DNA of 64,000 nt from Orobanche coerulescens. Its lineage: Eukaryota > Streptophyta > Magnoliopsida > Lamiales > Orobanchaceae. Positions 10,061 through 21,200 of this stretch are shown in pieces (position 1 is the stretch's first letter; the number at the start of each line of letters is the position of its first letter). The notes below the pieces were generated by a model that saw nothing but the letters and a program-made list of their open reading frames with translations, was not told the origin of the DNA and did no database searches. The position numbers and the translations under genes were made by a program. The stretch covers positions 147,109,001 through 147,173,000 of the forward strand of contig CM065815.1 of NCBI GenBank assembly GCA_033398695.1, in the 5' to 3' direction.

Positions 10061-11900
10061 TTCTACACCACTTAAAATAAGTTTCGGCCTCGAAACTTGC
10101 AAGCCGTCATAAAAACAAACAAACATACCGTTCAACCCAAAATATCCCAAAACCATCACGACAATGATCAATCATCATCACTATAGAATAACCACAACAG
10201 CATACTTACCAATGCGCAAAGTCGACGATATCCTGAGATACTAGCTAGTGACCTCACTATAAAGTCTCAATACACTTTACAATCACAATTCCTTGAGTCT
10301 CAACAAAATATATCATCTTCGGATGAAACAATCTGCCGAATCAAGTGCATGCACTTTGATTACATAATCAGGTCTCAATTCCGATAAGACGAATAATACA
10401 CAATATATCTTCGAAACAACTGCCCAAAACGACACGAATCCCGAGACACCGACACAAAATCCGAACGCTCAGATGATCACCAACAATGATCAACCAATAA
10501 GTCAACCGAATTTATCATCGACATGATAAATTCCAATATGACCGACCAGAGGTCAAAACACAATCGAGAATATCATCAACATGATAAACTCCAATATGAC
10601 CAACCAGAGGTCAAAACACAATCGAGAATTTCATCAACATGATAAACTCCAATATGACCAACCAGAACCACAGAAACCGATACACGAAAGAGCAAAATTC
10701 ACGAAACGACACACCAATCACATACGGTGGATCTCAATAAACATATCTTGTTGGTGAACATACCCCTCGGCATATGAACAACCAATCACAATCCATCGAA
10801 CATATCCAATCATTCATAGAGTGGGAATGACCAATCGATACTCAAAACAACCAGTATGAGGTCAACAACCCCAAATCTACACTTACAAAGAAATCATTCG
10901 AAAATCATTATGGTAAAATCGCGCTACTACCATACCAATGGAATCACATAGCACATATGTCCCGATTTCAGAAAATTCAAAGTTTCTAAAATCACATCAT
11001 GTGCATGAATCTACAATACGTAGCATATTTCTCTCATCCGATAGATCAACCGATCATTCCTGGATAACCAAACTGCTATACTAAAGTTCGAATCTCCTTT
11101 CATAGTACCACAAGTGTGTTATCCCGTTGGTGAGTCTCACTCAGAATTTCACCACGATATACATTATGCACTAAATGCGTATGTACATCAATCACATTTT
11201 CAAGACCAGTTTGAAATCATATAATCTTGTCACGAAGACAAATTTTCGAAAGTTCTTTAAAAATTTTCAATACTCAAACATAAATTTTCGTAAGACCACG
11301 AAAATAATTTTTGAAAAATTACACTGGCTCGCTGGTGCCAAGTATTCGATAACAGTTTCCTTCGAATCCGCACGATTTCGAAGTTTAAAAATGAAAACTA
11401 TGAAAATGAGTGACCACATCTATACCCCTGTATACCAGTCCGGCTCGTCACAAATTCCACTGACATTCGGTCGGAGACTGCACGATAGAATCCAAAATCT
11501 CAACGTATAGGCTCCGGTAAAACTCCTTTTTCCACATATGGCTCACAACGTCAACCATTTTTCATTCTGGATCACCTCAATTATGCCATGACAATGCATT
11601 GAAACAAATCAACACAGCGAAAGACTTCCCGAGAGGTTTCATTTGAACCAATAAATCAAAACCCCGAAAGGTAGTGATAAAGTAGATAAACGACTAATAA
11701 AGTGTTTTACAATTCTCGGGAGTTTTAGAAAACAGAAAAGCTTTCTTGAAATATTAGGGTCTCAGCCCATATTTAGTTCCGCATCACAAGAAGTTTAGAA
11801 AGTAGAAAATCCTTCTGGACCTCAAGTCCTTAGTTATAAAACTATTTCAAAATCGATTGGGTCTCGACCCAAAAATCATTTTTCATAAAACATCCGTGAA
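10061..11900 (-). mobile_element. gypsy family 2 internal region, copy b (truncated)
   Basis: It begins right of LTR 2 with a short stretch resembling the conserved end of gypsy pol and the polypurine tract (complement of TTTCGAGGCCGAAACTTATTTTAAG). The rest has no readable retroelement protein. A local duplication is visible near 10530-10670, where a phrase containing ATGATAAACTCCAATATGAC recurs. The last 490 bp match copy a. Homology stops abruptly at 11900, and the expected primer site and second LTR are absent, so this copy is truncated. Confidence 0.65.
11411..11900. repeat. 490 bp direct repeat, copy 2
   Basis: This matches 5429-5918 base for base in length with about 11 substitutions. 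It ends at the truncation point 11900, after which the sequence is unrelated to either gypsy family. Confidence 0.9.
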
Positions 11901-11973
11901 TATATGTGAATATGACACGTTGCAATAATAAGAGAACAAAGTAAGTAGTCTTCATTCATACTTATCTTTTTAG

Positions 11974-12573
11974 TAGGGCTGTAAACGAACAGAGTTGTTT
12001 GCGACAAAGCTCGGCTCGGCTCGTTAAGGGCTCAGTTCGGCTCGGTTCGTTAAGAACTCGAGCTCGAGCTTGAACACAAAAATCTGTGTGTTAAGAAAAC
12101 GAGCTCAAGCCGAGCTTGGGCATGTGCGGTTCGAGCTCGGCTCGAGATCGGCTCGAGCTCGATTCGGATCGGTTCGGCTCGGCTCGTTAAGCTCGATTAA
12201 TAAATATATTTTTAAATTTATTTTAATAATATTTATATATTATATTATAGATTAATAATTTTTTAAATAATTTTCATACATTAAAATATTACTTTTTATA
12301 TATATTTAAAAAAAAAATATAATTTTTAATGATTATTTTAAAATATTTTATTTAAATAATTCAAATATATTATTTAAATAATTTAAAAATATATAATTAT
12401 TCGCAGACAGCTCGACCTCGACTCGGCTCGAGTTGTTCGCGAACAGCTCGAGTTCGACTCATTTTATTAACAAGCTCGAGCTCGAACACGTTTTTTGTGC
12501 GATAACAAAGCTCGGCTCGGCTCGTCAGGGAAAAAAATTGAGCTCAGCTCGGCTCGGTTCGTTTACAGCCCTA
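11974..12573. mobile_element. non-autonomous hAT element (MITE), 600 bp
   Basis: The terminal inverted repeats read TAGGGCTGTAAACGAAC at the left and its complement at the right. They are flanked by a perfect 8 bp target duplication CTTTTTAG (11966-11973 and 12574-12581), the hAT signature. The sub-terminal parts are filled with GGCTCGGCTCG and GAGCTCGAGCTCG words. The centre is AT-rich. No transposase is encoded. Confidence 0.92.
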
Positions 12574-12866
12574 CTTTTTAGCAAGGAATTGGCAATTTTC
12601 CGACAATATAAAACAGAGAGCTCATATATATATAAGAAATAAGTTAAGAAATAAGAATGAATTTCATCCATAGATCTTGATAAATGGATGACCTAGATTT
12701 ATTCCCACAAAAATTTGATGCATATAATGCAATATTTTAATGCATATAATGCATATTTTAATTCATTGCAATTTTGATGTACAAAATGCATATATTTCAT
12801 GCATAATTAGTACAAAACTCATGCATATTCGCACTTCGCAGGATAAGAACCATTCTCATTTGATCC

Positions 12867-12869
<3 letters not shown>

Positions 12870-12916
<47 letters not shown>
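12870..12916. repeat. TA dinucleotide microsatellite
   Basis: An uninterrupted run of TA repeats of about 47 bp. It borders the left arm of the foldback element that follows. The 12582-12869 stretch before it is AT-rich with recurring ATGCATATAATGCATA words and no recognisable gene. Confidence 0.9.
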
Positions 12917-12919
<3 letters not shown>

Positions 12920-13509
12920 AAACTTGTTTGGACCTTTTACATATAGTATTATTTTTTTTTGCCCATTTAGTAACAACTCTTTTGATACCCAAATTATCGA
13001 ATTTGACCTTTACTCGAATAAATTCGAGTCATATATTGTAATTTCGAGTAATTTAATTTCGAGTCAACTTCAAAAAATATACAATATTGAGGAAGGTTGA
13101 CAATCGGGTAACACAATTAGACAATCGAGTTACCCGAATCCGAGTTACCCGATAAGATACGAGTTACCCATAACAAAATCGAGTTACCCGAAACAGAATT
13201 CGAGTTACCCGAATCTGAATTCAAGTAACCCAAATCAGAAATTCGAGTAACACGTTTTGACATTTCGGGTAACCCGAATCCGACTCGGGTAACTCGAACT
13301 CAAATTCGGATAATTCGAATGCTCACATCAAAACTGATATCGTAAATTTTTGCAAGTTTACTCGAAATTATGTTCCTGGAAATTACAATATATGACTCGA
13401 ATTAATTCGAGTAAAGATCAATTCCGACAATTTGAGTATCAAAATAGTTTGTGATAAACTTAGGACAAAAAAGTAATACTACATATAAAAGGACAAGACA
13501 AATTATACC
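12917..13509. mobile_element. foldback-type element with ~130 bp inverted arms
   Basis: The left arm (about 12925-13055) and the right arm (about 13370-13500) are inverted copies. Both contain TTTGATAC near-words, a TTTACTCGAAT block, ATTCGAGTCATATATTG and TGTAATTTC. The middle carries many CGAGTTACCCGA-type words in both orientations. AT microsatellites abut both ends, so the target duplication cannot be read. No coding capacity. It could be a MULE-derived or other foldback MITE. Confidence 0.75.
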
Positions 13510-13555
13510 ATATATATATATATATATATATATATATCTATATATATATATATAT
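13510..13555. repeat. TA microsatellite
   Basis: About 46 bp of TA repeats with one interruption (CTA), directly right of the foldback element. Confidence 0.9.
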
Positions 13556-13995
13556 TCCGGAATTAAATCTCATGGTAGCTAGTATGGACCTAATCATTAC
13601 ATGTTTAAGGTTAATGAGAGTCCTGTCTTGCGACATGAATTGACCTCTTTTACCACTTTGTTCACATTCAAATAACCACGTTTTAGAATAAAATAATCCT
13701 TCATTAATCCCGTCTAATCCGGCTTTGCTTGCTCTTGGAGTCGTAGAACAAAGCCAAGAATGGAGGACTATATTATTCTAAACAAATAATCAACAAAATA
13801 ATCACTCTATTAATCACGCTCTATTGAAAAATTAAAAAAAAAAAAAAGGAAAGAATCAAACAACTGGACGGGACTTGTCAAAGGGCTTCCTCTTCAAAGA
13901 CAAAGATCCGAATTCTAATCCTGCAATAGACTGAATTCCCTTAGACAAACGACCCCTTAGCTTTGACTAGGGGAAGGGCTGACCAGATAAATTTA
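13556..13995. other. intergenic stretch, nothing recognised
   Basis: I see no gene, repeat boundary or RNA gene in this stretch. It includes a short A-run near 13830. Confidence 0.6.
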
Positions 13996-14621
13996 GAGCT
14001 TGTTTACTTTTTTTTCATTAATCTTCAGAGATTAAGCTGTCTGAGTGGATTAATCTGTCTGATTTGAAAAAATATCTTGTTTTTACTTTCTTTTCTGAAT
14101 GAATTATCTGAATGACAAAAATGACCATTTTATCCCTCAATATGAATTAAGTCAATTTTGATAAAATGTTCTTTATTTTTTAAGTTGAATGATATTCACT
14201 ACTACAGAAAAAACATTTAACATCGTCCGTTTAAAATCGGTTCTGGAAAAATCGATGTTAAAAAAGATGCGGTGATATAATTGAAAATTTTAAAGCAAAT
14301 TAACACCGATTATGCTAAAAACCGATGTTAAAAAAAAAAAAAATTATTTAGCATGATTCTAATAAAATCGATGTTAAAAAAATCTTCGATTTTCAGTTTT
14401 ATTATATAATATAACATAATTAGACAATATTTTAATTTAAAAAAAACATCGATTTTAAGTTTTATTCTAATACCAAATTGAGTATATATAATATAACTTA
14501 ATATATAATATAACATAATATATATTTTAATTTATATTATAATATATATTCATAAATCATATTATAATTTTTAGTTATATTTAAATAATCAGACAATATT
14601 TTATAAATATATTATGTTATA

Positions 14622-14657
<36 letters not shown>

Positions 14658-14985
14658 TATTAATTTTTTATCAATAAATATTTTATATTTTATGACTTTT
14701 AAATATATAATATTAATATATATTTTAAATTTATACTATATATACTCAATTATAATTAAGATTATATGATAATTTATATTATATATGCTCAATTCTTTTA
14801 TTATTAGAGAGTGTAATTTTGGTATATTGAGGACGTATTTCTGTCTTAATGGTAAGGACACTCCAAAAGTTGCTTAATGAAAAAGACATTATTAAGATCA
14901 TTAAGTTGAAAGTAAACAGCAAGATATAGCTGACCGATTAAGCTGATTAAGCATTAAGATGATTAAGTAAAAAATAAACAGGCCC
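13996..14985. mobile_element. PIF/Harbinger-like (Tourist-type) MITE, about 990 bp
   Basis: The ends are inverted: GAGCTTGTTTACTTTTTTTT at the left, and the complement of GGGCCTGTTTATTTTTTAC at the right. Trinucleotide TTA duplications flank them (13993-13995 and 14986-14988), as in Tourist elements. ATTAAG words (attaagctgatt, gattaagca) recur near both ends. No coding sequence. A CACTA-like terminus lies inside it at 14197. Confidence 0.7.
14197..14345 (+). mobile_element. CACTA-like terminus with sub-terminal repeats
   Basis: The sequence CACTACTACAGAAAAAAC has the CACTA-family terminal form. It is followed by repeated words of the type ATCGATGTTAAAAA in direct orientation (14216-14340, again near 14368 and 14447), like CACTA sub-terminal repeats. 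I could not find the matching inverted right end, so this is probably one end of a truncated element inside the Harbinger-like MITE. Confidence 0.45.
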
Positions 14986-15128
14986 TTAGTGTCTTGGACA
15001 AAAAAAAAACATGCCTCGTAAATAAATAATTTTAGTTTTTTTTCAATTTAATGTTACCCTATTCTCGTCCCGCTCAAAATTTGAATTTTAATCCAAAATT
15101 TATCATTTTAAAACGTTTATATATATAT

Positions 15129-15236
15129 GGGATCTCTCTTTTTTAGTACCAAAGCATAAAAATAACAAGTTATATATCCTCATTCATAAAACTATAAGTT
15201 TTTTATACCAAAATGTGTTAAAAGACTTTATTACCC
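15129..15236 (+). repeat. MULE left terminal inverted repeat
   Basis: Starts GGGATCTCTCTTTTTTAG. It matches the complement of 36302-36412 over about 110 bp, including the shared block TATCCTCATTCATAAAA, then TATAAGTTTTT and a CCAAAA/AAAGACT part. Identity is roughly 75-80% by eye. The preceding nine bases are TATATATAT. Confidence 0.85.
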
Positions 15237-15551
15237 TTAAAGTCTACCACTAAAAGATAAAAAAAACATACAAAAATAGAAGATTATTAAAAGCAAACAA
15301 CAATAAAAAATAGAAAATTATTAAAAGCAAACAACAATAATCTAAATGGTCCCACAACTCAATATTTTCCTATGCAAAAAAACTCTCCTTATCTCTCTGC
15401 AAAAAAAACTCTCCCGTCGTGAAACCCTTCGCCGGCCAGAAAATGTCGAACTCCGACTACCACAGAGAATCTGAAGACGCCAGAAGTTCCGCTAGTGACA
15501 CTCCATCTGAAGAGGAATTCGTCAATGAGCCGCCGGTTAGTGTATTTTTAT

Positions 15552-15600
15552 TCACACACGATCGTGCCACGACGGTTGTTCATCGTCCCACGATGGTGCT
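15552..15600. promoter_or_regulatory. CACGATCGTG motif array, intron 1 (left of Tat insertion)
   Basis: Just inside intron 1 of the DUF1985/Ulp1 gene lie one perfect ACACGATCGTG and the half-sites CCACGACGG, CATCGTCCC and CCACGATGG within 50 bp. It belongs to the same array as 27740-27930; the Tat element was inserted between them. Confidence 0.75.
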
Positions 15601-15623
15601 GAAGAAGATGACACCATCTTGTA

Positions 15624-16587
15624 TGTTGTTACCCAAAATATTATCCGAAGATAGTATTGCTGGAATGATCGAGTAACAAACAAATGCGAGAACACTTCCG
15701 TGGGAAAATAGATAACACAAGATTTGCCGGGGTTGTTAATCCCGGGCTTGAATGCTCTTGCGAGATGTTATTAATAAATATACTGTTGAGTACAAATATT
15801 AATGTTAGAATCTATTACAATGAGTGTAAAGACTTCTAGTTATCTAAGCTGTAGAGCGTGTAGATTGCCGGAAGAACCAGATATGTAGATCTGTGAGTTC
15901 TTGCTTGGGATGTATGATATGTGTATATGAATATCACTATGAATGTGAAAGTGATTGCCAGATGAGTCTTTGATTCTCTCTCTTTGTGTATTTTGCACTG
16001 TATTCACGGTAATATCACTGCTCCTTTTAGCCACTGTTATGAGCCTCCTATTTATAGGGCACAAGGTTGCTGGGACCTCTCCGGCGATCGCGGGCGACCG
16101 CCGTTTTCTATATTATAATCAGATGGCCAATCGTCCTGTCACGTGGGGCTGTCCCCTTAAAGTCTGGGGCTGCTGCTGGTGGCCAGCTGTGCGAGCCAAT
16201 GGGAAGCCAGCACGCGTCTTGGGTCGCTGTCCGGGGAGGGCCCACTTTGTACTTTTCGGCGGCCCTGTCGGTAGGTGAGGTAGATGACAGGCTGGGGTCA
16301 AAGGTCCTATCTGTCGGCGCCCTTTGTGGATCTACACGTGGGCCACCGTCCAAGATTCGGTCTTCGACGACTTTGACAGATGTTGGATCCATACGTGGCA
16401 CGAGACGATCGTCTCTGGTTCGCACATCAAAGACGATCGCCAGGTAACAAAAGACGATCGCTGGGTACTAAAAGACGATCGACGTATGTCCCGATCGCTG
16501 GGCGTTTGCCCGAGTATGTCTTCTATGGTTGGCTTCTCCGATCGTGATGCCGATCGCCATCGAGGCGTATTAATCGCCGCACAACAA
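15624..16587 (-). repeat. Tat 3' LTR
   Basis: This 964 bp LTR starts TGTTGTTACCC and ends CGCACAACA. It is closely similar to 26794-27739, except for a divergent block around 16160-16250 and a small insertion near 16562. In element sense a TATA box (CTATAAATAG, + strand 16049-16057) follows a U3 rich in GACGATCGC words (16400-16560). The G-rich tract next to its right end (CTGGGGGGC on the minus strand) is the polypurine tract. Confidence 0.9.
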
Positions 16588-16924
16588 TTGCCCCCCAGCT
16601 CGCTTCGATGTTTGAAAACACGGGGTGAGGTGGCACTGTTGGCGATCGCCAATGTTTAGACGATCGGGCGATCTGATTTCAAATTTGGACGATCTTCTTT
16701 TGCGCTGGGAGCAGCGGGAAATGAAGGCGGGCTCTCGAAACGTTGCAAGGACACGCGTCGCGCTACTGTTGGGGGAGTCTGACGGTTTGTCAGACATGTC
16801 GCCTGGCGTGCCCTCGAAAAGACATGTACGCGGGATTCGAGGGCAGCATTTATTGTGTCCACTCCCGACGGTTGCACTCCAGCCCTCGGAATTTCACCTA
16901 TTTGCATAGAGACCCCTGCTCCCG

Positions 16925-16936
16925 CCTATAAAAGGG
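16925..16936 (+). promoter_or_regulatory. TATA box of the Tat antisense gene
   Basis: TATAAAAG at 16927-16934 lies about 150 bp upstream of the ATG at 17081 and 340 bp inside the element from the LTR edge. It is followed by a pyrimidine-rich stretch (GGGCTTCTTCATTTTCACTC) typical of plant transcription start regions. It gives the antisense gene a promoter independent of the LTRs. Confidence 0.65.
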
Positions 16937-17080
16937 GCTAGGGCTTCTTCATTTTCACTCTTCACGCACCCTTGCATTCTAGCCGAAACTCTGCAGAAAT
17001 TTCCGAAGCTTCTTGTGCCGATCGTCTTTCTTTTTTTAGGTAAGAAAACCAATCTTCTTTCTCCCTTTTCTTTTTATAAT

Positions 17081-19807
17081 ATGTCGGGAGGATCTAAGAC
17101 CTTCGAGACCGGAAGCACTTCCGCCGCCGCGGCTTCGCCTGACCGGGAGGAGATTCCCATGGGACTTAATATGGAAACGGCCGTTGAGGCCATTCGTGCG
17201 GGGATTGCTCCCGCAGAACTCGAAGAGCTCTTCAACGAGGCCGAAGTGGCGAGAACGGCGGCGACGGCGGAGCAGGGGGGCTCGCCGGTGGATGAAGATG
17301 ACCAGGTGCGGATGGCTTGGGAAAGGGATAGTATATTTGGCCCCGCCTATGTGGCTTTCACCAAGATTATGGAGGGGATCGCCGGACCCTGTCCGGAATT
17401 TGACTTTGAAGCTTACTCCGCCGCTCATCCTTACGAACATGTGAAACGGACGGTGTTTCGGTCCGCCGACCCATCTCAGTGGACCCTTGGTAAGATCCGG
17501 AGTTCGGATACCCGGAAAGACTTGAGCCGCTGGAGGGCAAAATATCATATTCCCTCTGACGTTTCCCTGCACGTGCCCTCGGAAAATGAACGTGCCGATC
17601 AACCGCCCGAGGGTCTGGTCGCCGTTAGTGAGATGATCATGGAGGCCGGTCTGCGATTCCCTTTGCCGTTCGCCATCTCCTACTTATTGATCGCCTGGAA
17701 TTTGGCGCCGCTTCAACTGACGCCGAACGCCTGGCTACAGGTCATCTGCACTTTGACACTCTTCGGCAGGTCACCAGTTGTTCCGCCTCCTTTCTGCGAT
17801 GGAGATGAACTATCTCTTCAAACTGGCTGCGCAGAAAGGGTCGATCGGCGGTAATCATATCCAAGGCCGAATGGTAAGAGTGGTCCTCGGTGTGACGAAC
17901 AAGGCCCGGGGCGATCTGGCAAAATGGTGCTGGGTCGGCGGGGCATGGCGATCGGCATCGAGTGACAGGCCGGAGGAGGAGTTGGAGATTCCCACCAATT
18001 TTCGGGAGAGGAATACGAGTAAGGGTTTTAACTCTCCCTTTGATCGGACTTGTCTTGAACTGATCTAATTTCGTTTCCTTTTTGCAGGACCTCTTGTTCC
18101 AGCGATCATCGATCTCCCTTTCAATTTCTTGATCGTTTGGGAGCGAATTCGCGCTTTACTGGACTCCTACATAGACGTTCGCTCCCTCGGTCGCGAACTC
18201 CATCGGTTGGGGGCTCGATTGTTTCGCTTCCCACGTCATCTAAAAGTTCCAGGTATAAATTTTACTTCTTCTTCCTTGCTTTGACGATCGTCTCCAGGAG
18301 GTCGCAACGTCTAAGTAGTTGTCTAACTTGTTTGTACTTCTTCTTTGACAGAGATTCACTTTCCCCTTTTTACCGAGCCACCACCAGAGATCGCCATGTC
18401 TAACCCAGGACTCATCGGTCGCCTTCACTAGGGTAAGAAGACTAGTCGTGTTCCTGCGACGACGTCTCGCCTTGTTCCGGTGGTGAGGCCTGTCGTGGTG
18501 CCGGTCGCCGAGCCGGAAATTCAAGAAGACGAACAACTCCAGCGCCGCAAGAGGCAGAGGCCGGAGGAGTCCATGCCAACCACTGAGGCAAACATGTCTA
18601 TTCTGGAGCCTCCGGTTGCCGCGACTCCTATCTCTGTCGTTCCGATGGTGGAGGGATCAGGCTCTAGGCTCTCGGCGTCCGGCTCCAGGTCATCGGGCGG
18701 CTTCTTGAAAAAGGTGGCGATCGCCGAGGCTGAAACTCCTCGGGGCAAGCCTTATTTTGGCCGCGATCCCGAGCTGGTCAACCGGTAAGGTTGGATTGAA
18801 CTTTCCGAGTTGTGCATTTTGAGTAAGGTATAAGCTAACTCCTTGGTCTCCTTTGTTTGTGCTGCAGGGTCCGTCTTGCTGACCCGGACGTCGCTCCTAT
18901 GGTGCTGGATTTCTTGTCGAGTAAGGCTCCGCAAAAGTCCCTCGATGTCCCTACTTACGTCCAGAAGGCCATCACCTCACTGCCCCAGGCTTGGACGACT
19001 GATCTTAATGCGATCGCTCGTCGGTGATCTGGAGATACTATGCAGACGACCATTGCCCTGGCTCTCCAAACGGCGACGATGGCCGTCCAAGCCGCCAGGG
19101 ATTTTGAGGGGCGACCTTCTACTGCTCGCCTCCATAGCGACCTCGAGGCCGCCCGGAACACAAACATTGAATACGCCAACCGGATCCAGTCTATGGAGAA
19201 GGAGTACATAGAGACGGCCAAACGAGCCAAACAGGACGTCGACCGACTAAAGCAAGAGATGAGCCGCTCCAAGGAGGCTGCCGATCGGTTTCGTGATCAG
19301 GAGAAAGAAACTCGCCGGAAGCATGCGGCTTCGCAGGAGGAGGCGGCCGGGCTGAAGGCGACGGTGGATCGGCTCAGCAGCGAGTTAGAGGCGGCGAAAA
19401 GAGAGCTGGAGGAGGCCAAAGGAGAAAACTCCGCCAAGGTGGTTGAGCTGGCGGAAGCTAAGAAGACGACCGTGGAGTTGAAAGGGCAGCTGAAGGCGAT
19501 CGAGACCGATCCCTACCTCAATGTGGCACTCGTCGGCGAGTTCGCCTATTATGTGGCCTACGCCGATGCTGTCAGAGCCGCCAAGAAGGTAGGGATCGAG
19601 ATCGATCCTTTGATGGAGAGCTTCAAGGTCTATGTGCTTGAGCACCCTTTTCACCCGGAGTTTTCCTTGCCGATCCTCGACCTCGTCGACTTGGGGGTCG
19701 ACTTGAGTTGGTATCCTTTTCCGGATAAACTAATTCGTCCTGAGGCCGATGGGGGGGCGCATGCCGATCCGCCACCTGAGGGTGAACACCAGCCGGCGGG
19801 ACCCTGA
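17081..19807 (+). pseudogene. Tat antisense gene: Transposase_28-like domain plus coiled coil
   Basis: I propose exons 17081-18018, 18088-18252, 18352-18784 and 18868-19807, all GT-AG with matching phases. The N-terminal part resembles the plant 'putative gypsy type transposon' family (Pfam Transposase_28), with MEAGLRFPLPFAISYLL and LTPNAWLQV. The last exon encodes a long coiled coil (EAADRFRDQEKETRRK, LSSELEAAKRELEEAKGE) and a Pro-rich end. Defects: an extra T near 17771 shifts the frame, a TAG is at 18429-18431 and a TGA at 19025-19027. Antisense extra ORFs between pol and the 3' LTR are known in Tat/Ogre elements; their function is unknown. The gene has its own TATA box and converges with pol. 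Confidence 0.72.
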
Positions 19808-20876
19808 GAGATCTATTTATTTTCCTTGTATCTTGCAATTTCCTGCTTTCTCTTTGTATTGCCTTCGGGTTTCGTATTGTACGAACTTTTTTTGATAATG
19901 AATGAAATATTCCTTTTTCGCACTTGTGCCTTTTTATGTACGATCGCCTTTGAATGTTTGCATGCGAATTTTTACAAGTATGTGTATGATTGCATCCGAT
20001 GTCTTGTTCCTCCGACCGGTTGTTTGAATATTGAATGTATTGACATGTTTCGAATTGAAATTCTTACTTGTAAATTTTGTCGAACAATTCCGATCGTCCT
20101 GCGTGTGTTTTTGCGAAGCCGATCGGGTGCGGTTCCTTCGATCGTATCCAGGACTAGCTCCCCTTCTTTGCCCCTTTTTTTGTTTACTTATTGTAAGTAA
20201 GGGAACAAAAAATAGTTTGTTTGGCGAGCTATCCTCAGTTTTGCCGACTCTGAAGAATCGTGCACGGTCGCGGAGTTCGATGGACCGACCTCCACAACCG
20301 TGTCTTTGTGTGTGAGGGACATCGCCTATCACGCGACTCACTTTATTGTGAGGGTCCTCCATTAGGCTGCGCCTGCCTTGTATTTAAACGAAAAGAGGGC
20401 GGTCTTGGTCTGGAGGAGTCCTTGCACGGGGCGTCGTCGGTTTATTCGAATCCACGTCCGTGGCTTGTTAACTCTGCTTCCACCTCGGCCCACCATGAAG
20501 ATGGCGACCCTCGACGGTGTACGTTGAGACGGGGGTGGTGGCACGTCGCGTTGTCCGGGTTCACTATGTTAGATGATAAACTTTTGAGGGCGGGCGATCG
20601 TGTCCACTGATTAGTTTTGGAGGGTCCTTCGGCTACGCTGGCCTCAAATTTAAACGAAGGGCGGGCAATTTCAGCCCAAAGGAACCTTGTATGGGCGAAG
20701 CTGTCGGTTCCATCGACATCCAGGACCATGGATGCATTGATTCTACCCCGGATCGCCATGAACTACGATCATCGGCAGTATGCGATATGCCTGGTGGGGC
20801 GATCGCCAGAATGGGATAGGAAAAAATCTTATTATATTCTCTGTACATTGGGTAGTTGAAACTGAATACAAATTTT
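19808..20876. other. spacer between the convergent Tat antisense gene and pol
   Basis: About 1.07 kb without a supported gene. It should hold the 3' untranslated region of the antisense gene (ATGAATGAAATATTCC near 19898 is a plausible polyadenylation context) and the untranslated region after pol on the other strand. Several near-repeats recur around 20270-20640, for example GGCTGCGCCTG/GGCTACGCTGG and ATTTAAACGAA, suggesting a local duplication. Confidence 0.5.
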
Positions 20877-21200
20877 TCACTGGTAGTACTTCTTCAAATG
20901 TACGGCGTTCCAGGGATATTGATCCGGAGTGCCGTCAGGGTGTTCAAGTTCGTAGGCTCCCTTAGTCAGCCATTTAGATATCCTGAAGGGGCCTTCCCAG
21001 TTCGGACCAAAGACACCTGTGTGGGTCTGGATCTTTTTGAGGACGAGATCGCCTACTTGAAAGCGTTTTTCCTTGACCTTCGAATTGAAGAACTTCTCGG
21101 ATCTCCTTTTATGGATTGCATTTTTCATTTCTGAGGTCAGTCGTCGTTCTTCGAGCATGTCGAGATCGATCTGTCGGGCCACATCATTGTCGGTCATCAT
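20877..21200 (-). pseudogene. Tat integrase C-terminus (frame-shifted from pol)
   Basis: The tail of integrase reads FQVGDLVLKKIQTHTG, then FGPNWEGPFRISKW (the GPY/F-type module) and ends VHLKKYYQ. It is in a different frame from the main pol segment. The two overlap by 17 bases at 21184-21200, so one frameshift near 21190 separates them. The stop at 20877 is the natural end of the polyprotein. Confidence 0.85.

Noticed and set aside
12070..12642. Short open frames rich in Arg/Ala/Gly around the hAT MITE
   Set aside because: They are produced by the GGCTCGGCTCG and GAGCTCGAGCTC words of the MITE and have no start context or family resemblance.
14197..14985. A complete CACTA transposon
   Set aside because: Only one CACTA-like end is visible; no inverted partner or transposase sequence was found before the Harbinger-like right terminus.
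17036..17602. Minus-strand 188-codon frame opposite the Tat antisense gene
   Set aside because: It is a GC-driven shadow of exon 1 of the + strand gene, which has splice sites, a TATA box and domain resemblance.
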